Source: Rickettsiales bacterium (GTDB lineage: Bacteria > Pseudomonadota > Alphaproteobacteria > Rickettsiales > SXRF01). From it: a stretch of 64,000 nt of DNA. A program made the translations under genes and the position numbers. This document shows positions 32,122 through 40,790 of this stretch, piece by piece. Location of the stretch: assembly GCA_041396965.1 (NCBI GenBank), contig JAWKXN010000001.1, forward strand, positions 992,001 through 1,056,000. Direction: 5' to 3'. A model generated the notes under the pieces. That model did not search any database and had not been told where the DNA came from. It worked only from the letters and a program-made list of their open reading frames with translations. The stretch's first letter is position 1. Each line of letters starts with the position of its first letter.

Positions 32122-34740
32122 TTAATTAATAATAGATTTTACCTTATCTATAGCCTGTTCTAATTTACTTACGTCTGCGCCACCACCTTGTGCCATTTCT
32201 GGTCTGCCACCGCCACCTTTGCCGCCGAGTTCGGCAACTGCCGACTGCACCAATGTTACTGCGCTTATTTTAGCTGATGTTTCCTTTTCTACTGCCACCA
32301 CTACCGAAACTTTACCCTCAACCATTGTGGAAACCACGGCGATTTGTGCTTGCTTGATAAATCCTTCAGCAACGGAGCGTAACTCCTTAGGATCTAAACC
32401 ATCAAAATTTTTAGCTATGAAACTATAATTTCCAACCTGTTCCGATTTTGCTTCCATTCCGCCACTGCCACCACCTAAGGCTAGCTGTTTTTTAGCGTCG
32501 GCTAATTCTTTCTCCAGTTTTTTGCGTTCCGCGCTTAATTGCTCAACACGTGTTGGCACTTCTGAGATAGCGACCTTCAGTGAGCCAGCCAATTCCCGTA
32601 GAGTATTTTCCTGCTCGCTTAAATATTTGAACGCATTATCATGAGTTACTGCCTCAATACGGCGTATACCAGCGGCTACCGCTCCTTCAGATACTATCTT
32701 AAATAAACCAATATCACCGGTGGCGTGAACATGGGTTCCTCCACAAAGTTCTACTGAGTAATTATCTTCACCCATAGAAAGTACCCGTACCTCATCACCA
32801 TATTTTTCACCGAATAACGCCATAGCGCCAGCGTTTATAGCTTCATCCGGTGTCATCACTTTGGTGGATACAGGTGTATTCTGCCAGATAATCTTATTTA
32901 CGCGCTTTTCAACTTCTGCTATTTCCGCACGCGAGACCGGTTTATTGTGGCTAATATCAAAACGAAGACCTTCCTCATGCACTAAAGAACCTTTTTGCGT
33001 TACATGTTCTCCCAACACATCACGTAAAGCCTTGTGCAATAAATGGGTTGCCGAGTGATTGGCACGTATAGAGTTACGATAAGTAGAGTTTATAGCGGCA
33101 AAAACCTTATCTCCAACATGAATATTCCCTGAGATAATAGCGCATTGGTGAACATGCATGTCTGAAATTGGCTTTACGGTATTTCCAACTTCTATCACTA
33201 ATCCAGAGTCATTACGCATAACCCCCTGATCACCAATCTGCCCGCCGGACTCACCATAAAACGGGGTGTGATTGAGTATAATAGACACTTTATCACCAGA
33301 ATTCGCGCTTTGAACTTCTATGCCATCTTTAACAATAGCAAGAATTTCCGCTTCCGCGCTATCTTGTTCATAACCAAGAAATTCTGTCGCGCCCAATTTT
33401 TCTTTAATCTCAAACCATAAGTTACCAACAGATTTCTCTCCCGATCCGCTCCATGCGGCACGTGCCATCTCTCGCTGTTTATCCATAGCTTTATCAAAGC
33501 CATCAACATCCACCTCCAAACCACGATTACGCAAAATATCCTGCGTTAAATCTAGAGGAAATCCATAAGTGTCATAAAGCTTAAAAGCCGAGTCTCCGGC
33601 TAGTTTTTGTCCTTTAGATAGAGCTTCTGTTTCCTCATCAAGCAATTTAAGCCCGCGCTCTAATGTTTGCTTAAAACGTTCTTCCTCAGCTTTTAGGTTT
33701 TCGCTGATAGTTGCTTCCGCTCTTTTTAACTCAGGATAGTGCTCACCCATCTCACTAATAAGGGTAGGAACCAGCTTATACATCAAAGGTTCTTTACATC
33801 CAAGCTGATGGGCATGGCGCATGGCACGACGCATTATCCGACGCAACACATAACCACGTCCCTCGTTACTAGGCAGCACGCCATCAGCGATAAGGAAGCA
33901 TGACGAACGGAGATGATCCGCTATAACCCGATGGGAGGTTTCGTGATTCGTATTTTGAGATTCGTGTTTGGAAGCATTTATTATATTTTTGAACAAATCA
34001 ATATCATAATTATCATGCACGCCCTGAACAACAGCGGAAATACGCTCTAATCCCATGCCCGTATCTATGGATGGCTTAGGTAAATCCACACGACTTCCAT
34101 CTGCCATTTGCTCATATTGCATGAACACCAGATTCCAAATCTCTATATAACGATCACCATCTTCATTAGCTGTTCCAGGAAGTCCGCCCTCTATATGCTC
34201 ACCATGGTCGTAGAATATTTCAGAACAAGGACCGCAAGGACCAGTATCACCCATTGACCAGAAATTATCATTAGTCGCTATCTTAATTATTTTGCTATCA
34301 GGAAATCCTGTAACTTTCTTCCAAATATTAAACGCCTCATCATCAATGTGGTAAACCGTTATATATAGCTTATCCTTGCTCAAACCAAAATCTTTGGTTA
34401 GTAAATCCCAAGCTAGATTTATAGCGTCATCCTTAAAATAATCACCAAAAGAAAAATTACCCAGCATCTCAAAAAACGTATGATGACGAGCAGTGTAACC
34501 AACATTATCAAGGTCATTATGCTTTCCACCGGCACGCACGCATTTCTGTGAGGAAGTGGCACGGCTAAACGCTAGCTTCTCAGCGCCAGTAAACACATTC
34601 TTGAATTGATTCATGCCAGCGTTGGCAAACATAAGAGTAGGGTCATTATGAGGTACCAGCGAACCAGAAGGACATATCTCATGTCCATTACGCTTAAAAA
34701 AGTCAAGAAAGCAGGAGCGTATATCAGATACGGTTTTCAT
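32122..34740 (-). CDS. alaS: Alanyl-tRNA synthetase
   Basis: Class II synthetase, 872 residues. MKTVSDIRSCFLDFFKRNGHE opens the catalytic domain, with LMFANAGMNQFKNVFTG (motif 1/2 region) and DTGMGLERISAVVQG (motif 3). The editing domain has RANHSATHLLHKALR (HxxxH) and SVELCGGTHVHATGDIG (CxxxH). The C-terminal DHHA1-type domain ends GGGGRPEMAQGGG. Odd: a short insert near residues 253-263 (KHESQNTNHETS) is encoded by tandem GATTCGT-type repeats. recA lies 27 bp upstream on the same strand; the pair is typical of alphaproteobacteria. Confidence 0.96.
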   Translation of the reverse strand: MKTVSDIRSCFLDFFKRNGHEICPSGSLVPHNDPTLMFANAGMNQFKNVFTGAEKLAFSRATSSQKCVRAGGKHNDLDNVGYTARHHTFFEMLGNFSFGDYFKDDAINLAWDLLTKDFGLSKDKLYITVYHIDDEAFNIWKKVTGFPDSKIIKIATNDNFWSMGDTGPCGPCSEIFYDHGEHIEGGLPGTANEDGDRYIEIWNLVFMQYEQMADGSRVDLPKPSIDTGMGLERISAVVQGVHDNYDIDLFKNIINASKHESQNTNHETSHRVIADHLRSSCFLIADGVLPSNEGRGYVLRRIMRRAMRHAHQLGCKEPLMYKLVPTLISEMGEHYPELKRAEATISENLKAEEERFKQTLERGLKLLDEETEALSKGQKLAGDSAFKLYDTYGFPLDLTQDILRNRGLEVDVDGFDKAMDKQREMARAAWSGSGEKSVGNLWFEIKEKLGATEFLGYEQDSAEAEILAIVKDGIEVQSANSGDKVSIILNHTPFYGESGGQIGDQGVMRNDSGLVIEVGNTVKPISDMHVHQCAIISGNIHVGDKVFAAINSTYRNSIRANHSATHLLHKALRDVLGEHVTQKGSLVHEEGLRFDISHNKPVSRAEIAEVEKRVNKIIWQNTPVSTKVMTPDEAINAGAMALFGEKYGDEVRVLSMGEDNYSVELCGGTHVHATGDIGLFKIVSEGAVAAGIRRIEAVTHDNAFKYLSEQENTLRELAGSLKVAISEVPTRVEQLSAERKKLEKELADAKKQLALGGGSGGMEAKSEQVGNYSFIAKNFDGLDPKELRSVAEGFIKQAQIAVVSTMVEGKVSVVVAVEKETSAKISAVTLVQSAVAELGGKGGGGRPEMAQGGGADVSKLEQAIDKVKSIIN
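33950..33980. repeat. Short GATTCGT-type repeat inside alaS
   Basis: Three close copies of a TTCGTGATT/TTCGTATTT/TTCGTGTTT unit in 31 bases. On the minus strand this reads as a His/Asn/Glu-rich peptide just before the conserved SHRVIADHLR. This kind of NHES repeat is dispersed in many bacterial genomes. Confidence 0.5.
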
Positions 34741-34767
34741 AAGATAATAGTTCCATAATAAAAGGGG

Positions 34768-35802
34768 CTAAGCAGCGTCTTCAGTCTCACGTTCAGTTTC
34801 ATCACCCTTCATTACATCCGAGATTACACCGGCGCTTTGTCGTATCTTCAACTCAATATCATCAGCGACCTTTGGATTATCCCTAAGGAACTGCTTTACA
34901 TTCTCACGACCTTGTCCAATTCTCTGATCGTTATAGGAGAACCATGAACCAGATTTCTCAATTATCCCAGCCTTTACTCCTAAATCTATAAGCTCACCGG
35001 TTTTTGAGATACCCTCTCCATACATAATGTCAAACTCAATAACTCTAAAAGGAGGAGCTACTTTGTTTTTAACGACTTTCACCTTAGTTTGGTTTCCGGT
35101 GATTTCCTCTTTATCTTTAACAGCTCCTATACGTCTTATATCAAGGCGAACGGAGGCATAAAATTTAAGCGCGTTACCCCCAGTTGTTGTTTCAGGACTT
35201 CCAAACATTACCCCAATTTTCTGACGAATTTGGTTGATAAATATAACAGTGCAATGAGTACGAGATATAGAGCCGGTAAGTTTACGCAAAGCCTGACTCA
35301 TAAGGCGGGCCTGCAGCCCCATATGCGAATCTCCCATCTCACCATCAAGCTCGGCTTTTGGCACTAAAGCGGCTACAGAATCCACCACCACCACATCAAC
35401 AGCGCCACTGCGTACTAAAGTATCAGCTATCTCCAAAGCTTGTTCACCGGTATCAGGTTGCGATATAAGAAGTTCATCTATATTCACGCCTAGTTTTTTA
35501 GCGTAAATAGGATCAAGAGCGTGCTCAGCGTCAACAAACGCGCATACACCGCCTTTTTTCTGCGCTTCCGCTGCTATATGCAGGGTGAGGGTAGTTTTAC
35601 CAGAGCTTTCTGGTCCAAATATCTCAATAATACGTCCGCGTGGCACACCACCAATGCCAAGTGCTATATCAAGCCCTAAAGAACCAGTAGAAATAGCCTC
35701 TATAGCTTCTGTTTTATTATCACCTAGCTTCATTATAGAGCCTTTACCAAAAGTTTTCTCAATTTGGCTTAGCGCTGTCTCTAAGGCTTTATTCTTATCC
35801 AT
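34768..35802 (-). CDS. recA: Recombinase A
   Basis: Strand-exchange protein for recombination and SOS induction. About 344 residues. Walker A GPESSGKTTLT (near residue 60), VVVDSVAALVPKAE (Walker B), and EIFGPESSGKTT, KIGVMFGSPETTTGGNALKFY (L2 loop region) are intact. The ATG at 35802 has GAGGAA 6 bases upstream and gives the usual MDKNKALE start; an upstream in-frame TTG is not used. I did not find a clear LexA box in the 150 bp upstream. Confidence 0.97.
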   Translation of the reverse strand: MDKNKALETALSQIEKTFGKGSIMKLGDNKTEAIEAISTGSLGLDIALGIGGVPRGRIIEIFGPESSGKTTLTLHIAAEAQKKGGVCAFVDAEHALDPIYAKKLGVNIDELLISQPDTGEQALEIADTLVRSGAVDVVVVDSVAALVPKAELDGEMGDSHMGLQARLMSQALRKLTGSISRTHCTVIFINQIRQKIGVMFGSPETTTGGNALKFYASVRLDIRRIGAVKDKEEITGNQTKVKVVKNKVAPPFRVIEFDIMYGEGISKTGELIDLGVKAGIIEKSGSWFSYNDQRIGQGRENVKQFLRDNPKVADDIELKIRQSAGVISDVMKGDETERETEDAA

Positions 35803-35956
35803 CTTATTCCTCAAATCTAAAAATGTTAGTGAATTAATATCTAGGCTAATTTACACGCTTTATTACACTGTGCAAATAATAATTGTATGAATATTAATAT
35901 GTATAGTTATTTGTAATAACTAATAAGATAAGTTTTGGCAAAAATGACATAAATCT

Positions 35957-38662
35957 TTATTTGGTATCAGGGTTTTTTATAGGAATCGTAAAGCTAAATA
36001 CCGCTCCAGTATTCTCTTTAACATTATCAACCCATATTTCGCCACCATGAGCGTTAACAATTCCTCGGCATATAGCAAGACCAAGACTGCCATCACTGCT
36101 GGTTCCACTATAAAATTTATCAAAAATTTTCTCTTTATCTTTTTCTTTTATCCCTTTTCCATTATCATGCACGCTGATTTTAATATTTTCCTTATCCGTT
36201 GACGCGGCAATAGTCACGGTAGTTCCTTTTTCGGTATGCATCGCAGCGTTTTCAAGCAAATTTATAAGAACTTGTTCAATTAAAAGACCGTCAATATGGA
36301 GTAAAGGAAGACCATTTTCAATATCGGTAATGACCTTATGGTCTGACATTTTCTGCTCAACTCGCATAAGAGCTGAACCGATAAGCTCCTCAATAAAATA
36401 AAGTTCTTTGTTAAGTTTCACTGAGCCTGATTCAAGGCTAGTAACATCAAGCAGATTTGTCACTATCTTAGCTAGTCTCGCCCCTTCCTCATGGATTACC
36501 CGAATAAGCTCCATTTTATATTCATTAGTAGCTTTTTCTCCTTCGAGAAGTAAAGCGCTCGCCGAACTGGTAATAGAAGCAAGAGGAGTTCTAAGATCAT
36601 GAGATACTGATGATAACAGTATGTTTCTTAATTTCTCACTTTCAGCTTCTATGGTAGTTTTTTCTACCATTTCCGCTGATTGCGCTCTTTCTATAGCAAG
36701 TGCTATTATATTTGATAGAGCTTCTATTAACTCTATCTTATCACTAGAATAGCTTTTAATATCCTCATCATGCGGCATTAACCCAATCACTCCCATAACT
36801 CCAGCGGAAGCTACAAGAGGAACATAAAAAGAGTTAGCGCTTGGCATTGTATTAGTTCCAAGCCCAGCATTTTGCTTATGAGAAAATGTCCATCTGGCGA
36901 CACTCTCCTCACGAACCGGATCAGCTCCATGTAAATCAGAATGAGTTTCGGCTATTACGGTTTGTAATTCATCTTTTTCATCAGCGAGCCATAGAAATAT
37001 ATTACTATCCAGAACTTCTGCCATATGTTGAGCGGCTATCTGTGCCAGAGTAACTTTTCCACGATTAGCGGTAAGTTCACGACTCATCGCGAATAAAATA
37101 GAGGTATGTTTTTCTCTCTTACGAGCTGCGATTGTCTGAATACGCAACTTTGAGGTTTGAGTGCCTATGATCATTCCAGTAAACAATAATACAGCAAAAG
37201 TGATGAAATATTTTTCATCAATCACTTTAAGAGTGTTGTAGGGTGGTATAAAAAATAAATTAAAAAATATAGCTGAAAGAAATGTCGCAAGTAAGGAAGG
37301 CATTCTCCCGTATCGTAATGAAACTCCAACAATGCCTATAAGATATAGCATTACTAAGTTTATTGGCTCTACATAGCCTCTAATTGGTAACATTAGTAAT
37401 GTCCAAGTTAATATTACTAGCGCTGATATAGAATAATATTGCCATGGCGTACGCTTTTTCCAGAATGGAAATAATAAAGCTTTACGATCTTCAGAGTCCC
37501 CTGTTACCACGTATACATCTATCTCTCCGGAACCACGTATTATCTCATCGGCAAGAGTTCCAAGAATAAAGGTAAGAAGTCTTGATTTATTTGGTTTTCC
37601 AACAATTATTTTAGTTATACCATTTTCACGGGCATAAGTCAGAATATCATCTGATGCTTTGCTATGCCCCTGAACAATTTCGGTCTTAGCACCCATACGA
37701 TTAGCAAGCCGCAGGGTTTTCTCGACAGATTCTTTACCCTCTTTATTAAGGCGAAAATGCCGCTCATTTTCTATATAAATAACCGTCCATTGTGACTTTA
37801 GACCACTAGACATACGTTTTGCCGCGCGCACCAATTTTGTGGAAATAGCGTCAGGACCTATACACACCAATATCCTCTCAGCTCCGCTCCAACCTTTAGC
37901 TCCTGTCCCTTGATCTTTATATACATCCATCAAAGCGTCAACCCTCTCGGCGGTTCTACGTAGAGCCATCTCCCTTAACGCTATCAGATTGCTTTTTTTG
38001 AAAAAATTTTGCGCCGCTCGTTTTTTAGCCTCTGGCGCTATATAAACCTTTCCTTCACTAAGACGCTTAAGTAATTCTTCGGAAGGTATATCAACTAGCG
38101 ATATTTCATCAGCCTTATCAAAAATAATATCAGGGACGGTTTCTTTTACCCACACACCGGTTATACGAGCGACTACATCATTAAGGCTTTCAAGGTGCTG
38201 AACATTTATCGTAGTGTAAACATTTATTCCAGCATCCAACAACTCATCAACATCGTGCCAACGTTTGGGATGTCTGGAATTAGGGGCGTTAGTGTGAGCT
38301 AATTCATCAAGAAGAATAAGCTGTGGTTTGCGAGCTATCGCCGCGTCAATATCAAATTCTTTAATTAAAGTTCCTTTATATTCTATTTCCCGACAAGGAA
38401 TTATCGGAAGCCCATCAAGAAGTTTTTGTGTCTCTGGTCTGCCATGCGTCTCTACTAAGCCGATTACGACATCAATTCCCTCATTTAGAGCGGTCTTACC
38501 AGATGAAAGCATGGAGTAAGTCTTACCAACGCCAGCACACGCGCCAAAAAATATTTTAAGCTTGCCACGAGTGCTTTCTTTTTGTTGCTTTTCATGCTCC
38601 TCAGCCTTTATACGGCTGAGTAGTTCATCAGGGCTGGGGCGACGTGACTCATCATTATTCAT
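35957..38662 (-). CDS. kdpD: Osmosensitive K+ channel sensor kinase KdpD
   Basis: Membrane histidine kinase of about full length (901 residues). The N-terminal KdpD domain has Walker A GACAGVGKT, LLDELAHTNAPNSRH and TTINVQHLESLND. A universal-stress-like domain follows (about 255-380), then four membrane helices (about 405-500), a GAF-like domain, the HisKA box SSVSHDLRTPLASI with phosphorylated His, and the HATPase N, G1 and G2 boxes (NLLENAAMH, DNGKGI, GSLGLAI). It normally controls the kdpFABC K+ pump with KdpE, but neither kdpE nor kdpFABC is in the window. Confidence 0.94.
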   Translation of the reverse strand: MNNDESRRPSPDELLSRIKAEEHEKQQKESTRGKLKIFFGACAGVGKTYSMLSSGKTALNEGIDVVIGLVETHGRPETQKLLDGLPIIPCREIEYKGTLIKEFDIDAAIARKPQLILLDELAHTNAPNSRHPKRWHDVDELLDAGINVYTTINVQHLESLNDVVARITGVWVKETVPDIIFDKADEISLVDIPSEELLKRLSEGKVYIAPEAKKRAAQNFFKKSNLIALREMALRRTAERVDALMDVYKDQGTGAKGWSGAERILVCIGPDAISTKLVRAAKRMSSGLKSQWTVIYIENERHFRLNKEGKESVEKTLRLANRMGAKTEIVQGHSKASDDILTYARENGITKIIVGKPNKSRLLTFILGTLADEIIRGSGEIDVYVVTGDSEDRKALLFPFWKKRTPWQYYSISALVILTWTLLMLPIRGYVEPINLVMLYLIGIVGVSLRYGRMPSLLATFLSAIFFNLFFIPPYNTLKVIDEKYFITFAVLLFTGMIIGTQTSKLRIQTIAARKREKHTSILFAMSRELTANRGKVTLAQIAAQHMAEVLDSNIFLWLADEKDELQTVIAETHSDLHGADPVREESVARWTFSHKQNAGLGTNTMPSANSFYVPLVASAGVMGVIGLMPHDEDIKSYSSDKIELIEALSNIIALAIERAQSAEMVEKTTIEAESEKLRNILLSSVSHDLRTPLASITSSASALLLEGEKATNEYKMELIRVIHEEGARLAKIVTNLLDVTSLESGSVKLNKELYFIEELIGSALMRVEQKMSDHKVITDIENGLPLLHIDGLLIEQVLINLLENAAMHTEKGTTVTIAASTDKENIKISVHDNGKGIKEKDKEKIFDKFYSGTSSDGSLGLAICRGIVNAHGGEIWVDNVKENTGAVFSFTIPIKNPDTK

Positions 38663-38741
38663 GAGCGATATATTAGCTAATTATTTCAGATAAACAAGAA
38701 GTAAAGTTGGATGTTCAATTACCAACCTGTATGATTGTAAT

Positions 38742-40754
38742 TTACCTATGTCCTTGAGCGGTTATTAGTTCTGCCTTGGACTTTGCTTCCTTTATACCAT
38801 CAATTTTAGTTGAAGGCGAAGTGTATCTTGCGTATTTTTCTACAACAGTGTTTATAGTTTCCTGTGATGCTTGCTCATCTTCCGGTTGTTGGTTGTTTAT
38901 GTTGGTGAGGAGGTTTTTTAAATTTCCTAATGTTACATTTTGATTATTTTTAATTTTCTTAAAAAATTTATGAGATGAGCCTACTTCACTAAAGAATTTA
39001 TCTTCTGATTCCCCTTTTTGTATCCGTAGTTGAGTTATAGACTCATCTAGCTTTTTGTTTCCTTGTATAACGTCATCCATTAACTCTGAAAACGGCTTTG
39101 ATTTATCCGCAATTCCAGACATAACCAGCATTACGTTAGAGGCAGTCTCCTTATCAGTTGTTAGGGCGTTAGCGGTGCGTTTTATTATATCTATTGGTGC
39201 TATGCCGTTTTTATAGCTGCCATTCGTTAAATTTTTGACCACACTGTAATCAAAACCATGCTTTTCTTTAAATCCATCTGCTGTAGTGTTATTTATAATC
39301 AGAGATTTTTTAAAGAAATCGGCTATAATCTCACCTTTATGTTCAGATCTTTCAATGCCTTTTAATTTGTCTCTAGCTTTGTTCAAAAGTTCATCAACAT
39401 CTTTCTCCGGTACTTTTAGTAGCAATTTTGTTATTCTATAAGAAAGCTTACTATCATCCGTTAAAACTTTTGCTATCCTCTCAGCGCTTCCTAACCTAAC
39501 ATTATATAGTGAACCACTAGGATTATCTTTGTCATATTTTCTCAATTTATTTACATGAGTAGCTTCAGTTCCATATTCTCTAGCAAAGGAATAATCACTA
39601 TGCCCTACTGCGTCCAAGGCTTGTGTGAAAAACCCAGCCAAAATTCTGTTTTTTTCATGAATATCATCTGTTTTTTTTATAAGCGACTCTACTGTATATA
39701 CTATTGCTGGCAGGTTTTTATTATTTCCTTTGGAGATTGTTCTAAGCCTATTAAGGCTATCCTTAGATATGTTATGACTGTCAGCTATTTTTTTTAAGGT
39801 AGCGTGTATAGGTTTTTTGTCTTCATTTTCTCCAGCATTATATCCGTTAACCACTTCATCGGTAATGCCTAATATTTGGGCTAGCTCCTTACTATCACCA
39901 ACATTCCACTCTTTCTTAACGAACTTCAATAATCCACTAAAAGATTTTTTACCATGCTCGGTGTTATCATAATCTATAACTAAATCCTCAAAGGATTTTT
40001 TCTTCCATAGTGGCAATAATCTATCTACTACTTCTTCGCTTTTATCAGGTGTTATACTAACATTATCTATTAATATGTCCTTAAGTATCCTGCGCGACGG
40101 GGCTATTTCACCACTTGTATTACGTTTTAATAATTCGGACGGAATCTTTGATTTTTGTTTGTCACTTAAAACTGACATTACAGCATTTGGTGCTTGCGCT
40201 AATTCTTTAATGCCCAGTTTTTGCTTTATAAAAGATTCTAAATTTTCCTGATGATCAACATCTTCTAATCTATTCTTTGTTTCATTTTTATGATTAGCAC
40301 TTTTATCTCTTTCTGGAATTAATCTATCTATTACAAGTAAAACATCCCTGTCAGATAACCCTCCTTTTTCTAATAAAGTTTGTTCTAAGTATTTCCTATC
40401 ACTTTTATCTATGTAGCGTTTTTTTATATCTACATTAAATGGTTCAACTCTTAGGTTGTTTGTCTCACTGTTAAAATAATTGGTAGTCGTAATGCTCGCC
40501 TTAAAAATTTTCATAGCGTGTTTTGCATCTATATTGTCACTTGCTAATATAGACGATACTAACCTTATGTCAGGAGCTTGCGTGCCATGTAAAACGCCAT
40601 TGGTAATTTCTGCGTTAAATTTATTTCGAAATATGTCTTTTAACTGGGTTTCGTTTGGAAAATTTTTATAATCCCTATAATCAACACCAGCGGCATCATA
40701 TAGGCTATTTATAAAAGCTAACCTATATGTATCTTCGGTAATTTTGGAAGCCAT
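38742..40754 (-). CDS. Large protein with repeated HTH-like modules
   Basis: 670 residues, soluble, Lys/Asp/Asn-rich, no signal peptide. It appears to have about six related modules of 80-110 residues, each with a helix-turn-helix-like piece. Clear examples: SKELAQILGITDEVVNGYNA, YSFAREYGTEATHVNKLRKY, ADGFKEKHGFDYSVVKNLTN and EDKFFSEVGSSHKFFKKIKN. Each is followed by helices such as LGSAERIAKVLTDDSKL or IIKRTANALTTDKETAS. The pattern is like XRE-type repressors strung together. Not recognised as a named family; may be a DNA-binding scaffold or a secreted effector (both guesses). Monocistronic, next to mfd and kdpD. Confidence 0.55.
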   Translation of the reverse strand: MASKITEDTYRLAFINSLYDAAGVDYRDYKNFPNETQLKDIFRNKFNAEITNGVLHGTQAPDIRLVSSILASDNIDAKHAMKIFKASITTTNYFNSETNNLRVEPFNVDIKKRYIDKSDRKYLEQTLLEKGGLSDRDVLLVIDRLIPERDKSANHKNETKNRLEDVDHQENLESFIKQKLGIKELAQAPNAVMSVLSDKQKSKIPSELLKRNTSGEIAPSRRILKDILIDNVSITPDKSEEVVDRLLPLWKKKSFEDLVIDYDNTEHGKKSFSGLLKFVKKEWNVGDSKELAQILGITDEVVNGYNAGENEDKKPIHATLKKIADSHNISKDSLNRLRTISKGNNKNLPAIVYTVESLIKKTDDIHEKNRILAGFFTQALDAVGHSDYSFAREYGTEATHVNKLRKYDKDNPSGSLYNVRLGSAERIAKVLTDDSKLSYRITKLLLKVPEKDVDELLNKARDKLKGIERSEHKGEIIADFFKKSLIINNTTADGFKEKHGFDYSVVKNLTNGSYKNGIAPIDIIKRTANALTTDKETASNVMLVMSGIADKSKPFSELMDDVIQGNKKLDESITQLRIQKGESEDKFFSEVGSSHKFFKKIKNNQNVTLGNLKNLLTNINNQQPEDEQASQETINTVVEKYARYTSPSTKIDGIKEAKSKAELITAQGHR

Positions 40755-40790
40755 GATTAGAAATTCTATACTTTAAATTTTTTTGTATAA

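Noticed and set aside
33950..33980. CRISPR-like short repeats
   Set aside because: Units are only 9-14 bases, have no spacers, and lie inside alaS; no cas gene is present in the window.
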